Shown piece by piece: positions 4,898 through 5,314 of a DNA stretch of 5,314 nucleotides. The stretch is taken from contig JACDBQ010000598.1 in NCBI GenBank assembly GCA_013694845.1, forward strand, positions 1-5,314. The letters run 5' to 3'. Position 1 is the stretch's first letter. Every line of letters starts with the position of its first letter. Below the pieces are notes generated by a model. The model did not search any database. It was not told the origin of the DNA and saw nothing but the letters and a program-made list of their open reading frames with translations. The position numbers and the translations under genes are program-made. This DNA comes from Acidobacteriota bacterium (GTDB taxonomy: Bacteria; Acidobacteriota; Vicinamibacteria; Vicinamibacterales; 2-12-FULL-66-21).

Positions 4898-5314
4898 ATG
4901 ACCTGGAACGTCAAACCTCACATGAAGTGCCACCGGGCCTCGTCGCTGTTGCTGACCGTCGGTCTTCTGGCCAGCCTGGCCGGGTGCCGCGGGAACGCGA
5001 CCGACGAACCGACGTCTAAAGACGAACCTCCGGCGCCTGCCGCCTCGTCGTCACCGGACGCAAGCGGGGACGCGCGTCCAAAGATTGTGGCGCTCGGGGA
5101 CAGCCTCACCGCTGGTCTGGGGTTGCTCGGTAACCAGGCCTATCCGGCAATTCTCCAGAACAAACTTGACGCGGAGGGCTACGGCTTCGAGGTGCTGAAT
5201 GCGGGGGTTTCGGGTGACACCAGCGCGGGGGGACGGCGCCGGCTCGAGTGGGCGCTCGAAGGGGACGTCCGGATTCTCATCCTGGCGCTCGGCGCCAACG
5301 ATGGTCTGCGGGGG
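4898..5314 (+). CDS. SGNH/GDSL hydrolase, TesA-like arylesterase lipoprotein (C-terminus beyond right edge)
   Basis: The frame is open to the last base, giving 139 codons from the ATG at 4898. Numbering from there, residues 14-30 are a lipoprotein signal with lipobox L-A-G-C (Cys30), so the protein is probably lipid-anchored and faces the periplasm or the surface. A Pro/Ala/Ser/Asp-rich linker covers about 31-60. The SGNH domain begins at about 62: block I 'GDSLTAG' with nucleophile S69, block II 'NAGVSGDTS' with G106, and block III 'GANDGLRG' with N134. Wording in blocks II and III closely resembles E. coli TesA ('SGDTS', 'NDGLRG'). The Asp/His block V is outside the window. The family hydrolyses esters or thioesters; the substrate here is unknown. 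Starts at 4868 and 4922 are also in frame. I prefer 4898 because it follows the upstream TGA by one base and has GGGA seven bases before; 4922 would give a shorter, equally valid signal. Confidence 0.9.
   Translation, partial: MTWNVKPHMKCHRASSLLLTVGLLASLAGCRGNATDEPTSKDEPPAPAASSSPDASGDARPKIVALGDSLTAGLGLLGNQAYPAILQNKLDAEGYGFEVLNAGVSGDTSAGGRRRLEWALEGDVRILILALGANDGLRG

Noticed and set aside
1..5314. tRNA, rRNA, CRISPR, insertion sequence or attachment site
   Set aside because: No cloverleaf, repeat-spacer pattern, terminal inverted repeats or transposase-like coding was seen on either strand; nearly all bases are in the eight genes.

Overview
The window is GC-rich with short intergenic gaps. It carries eight protein genes, six on the minus strand and two on the plus strand, reading outward from a 64-base divergent gap at 4557-4620. 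The style of the genes suggests an environmental Gram-negative-type bacterium, most likely Acidobacteriota and perhaps Vicinamibacteria. The clues are an ECF sigma / zinc-type anti-sigma / DUF4097 cassette, a lipoprotein SGNH hydrolase and a small charged ~90-residue protein. This placement is an inference from gene style, not from a marker gene.

Minus strand, in transcription order. A calcineurin-like metallophosphoesterase (4556-3732) overlaps by 4 bases (GTGA) an exported L,D-transpeptidase with peptidoglycan-binding, LysM-like and YkuD domains (3735-2758). After 4 bases follows a membrane-anchored M23 peptidase (2753-2019). After a 119-base gap come an ECF sigma factor (1899-1384), a membrane anti-sigma factor with a zinc motif (1343-663) and, coupled through TGATG, a secreted DUF4097 beta-repeat protein (663 to beyond base 1, incomplete). 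The first three form a cell-wall remodelling block. The last three form an envelope regulatory block that may have its own promoter in the gap.

Plus strand. A small charged helical protein of unknown function (4621-4896) has a -10-like TAAAAT placed so that transcription could begin at its ATG. It is followed almost without a gap by a TesA-like SGNH/GDSL hydrolase with a lipoprotein signal, cut by the right edge.

The common theme is the envelope: cross-linking and cleavage of peptidoglycan, a lipoprotein esterase, and a transmembrane sigma/anti-sigma switch. No RNA genes, mobile elements, CRISPR arrays or clear terminators were seen. There is no intergenic stretch over 300 bases. Nothing here strongly indicates a wholly new system; the points most worth checking are the possible leaderless start, the anti-sigma periplasmic domain, and the link between the two minus-strand blocks.
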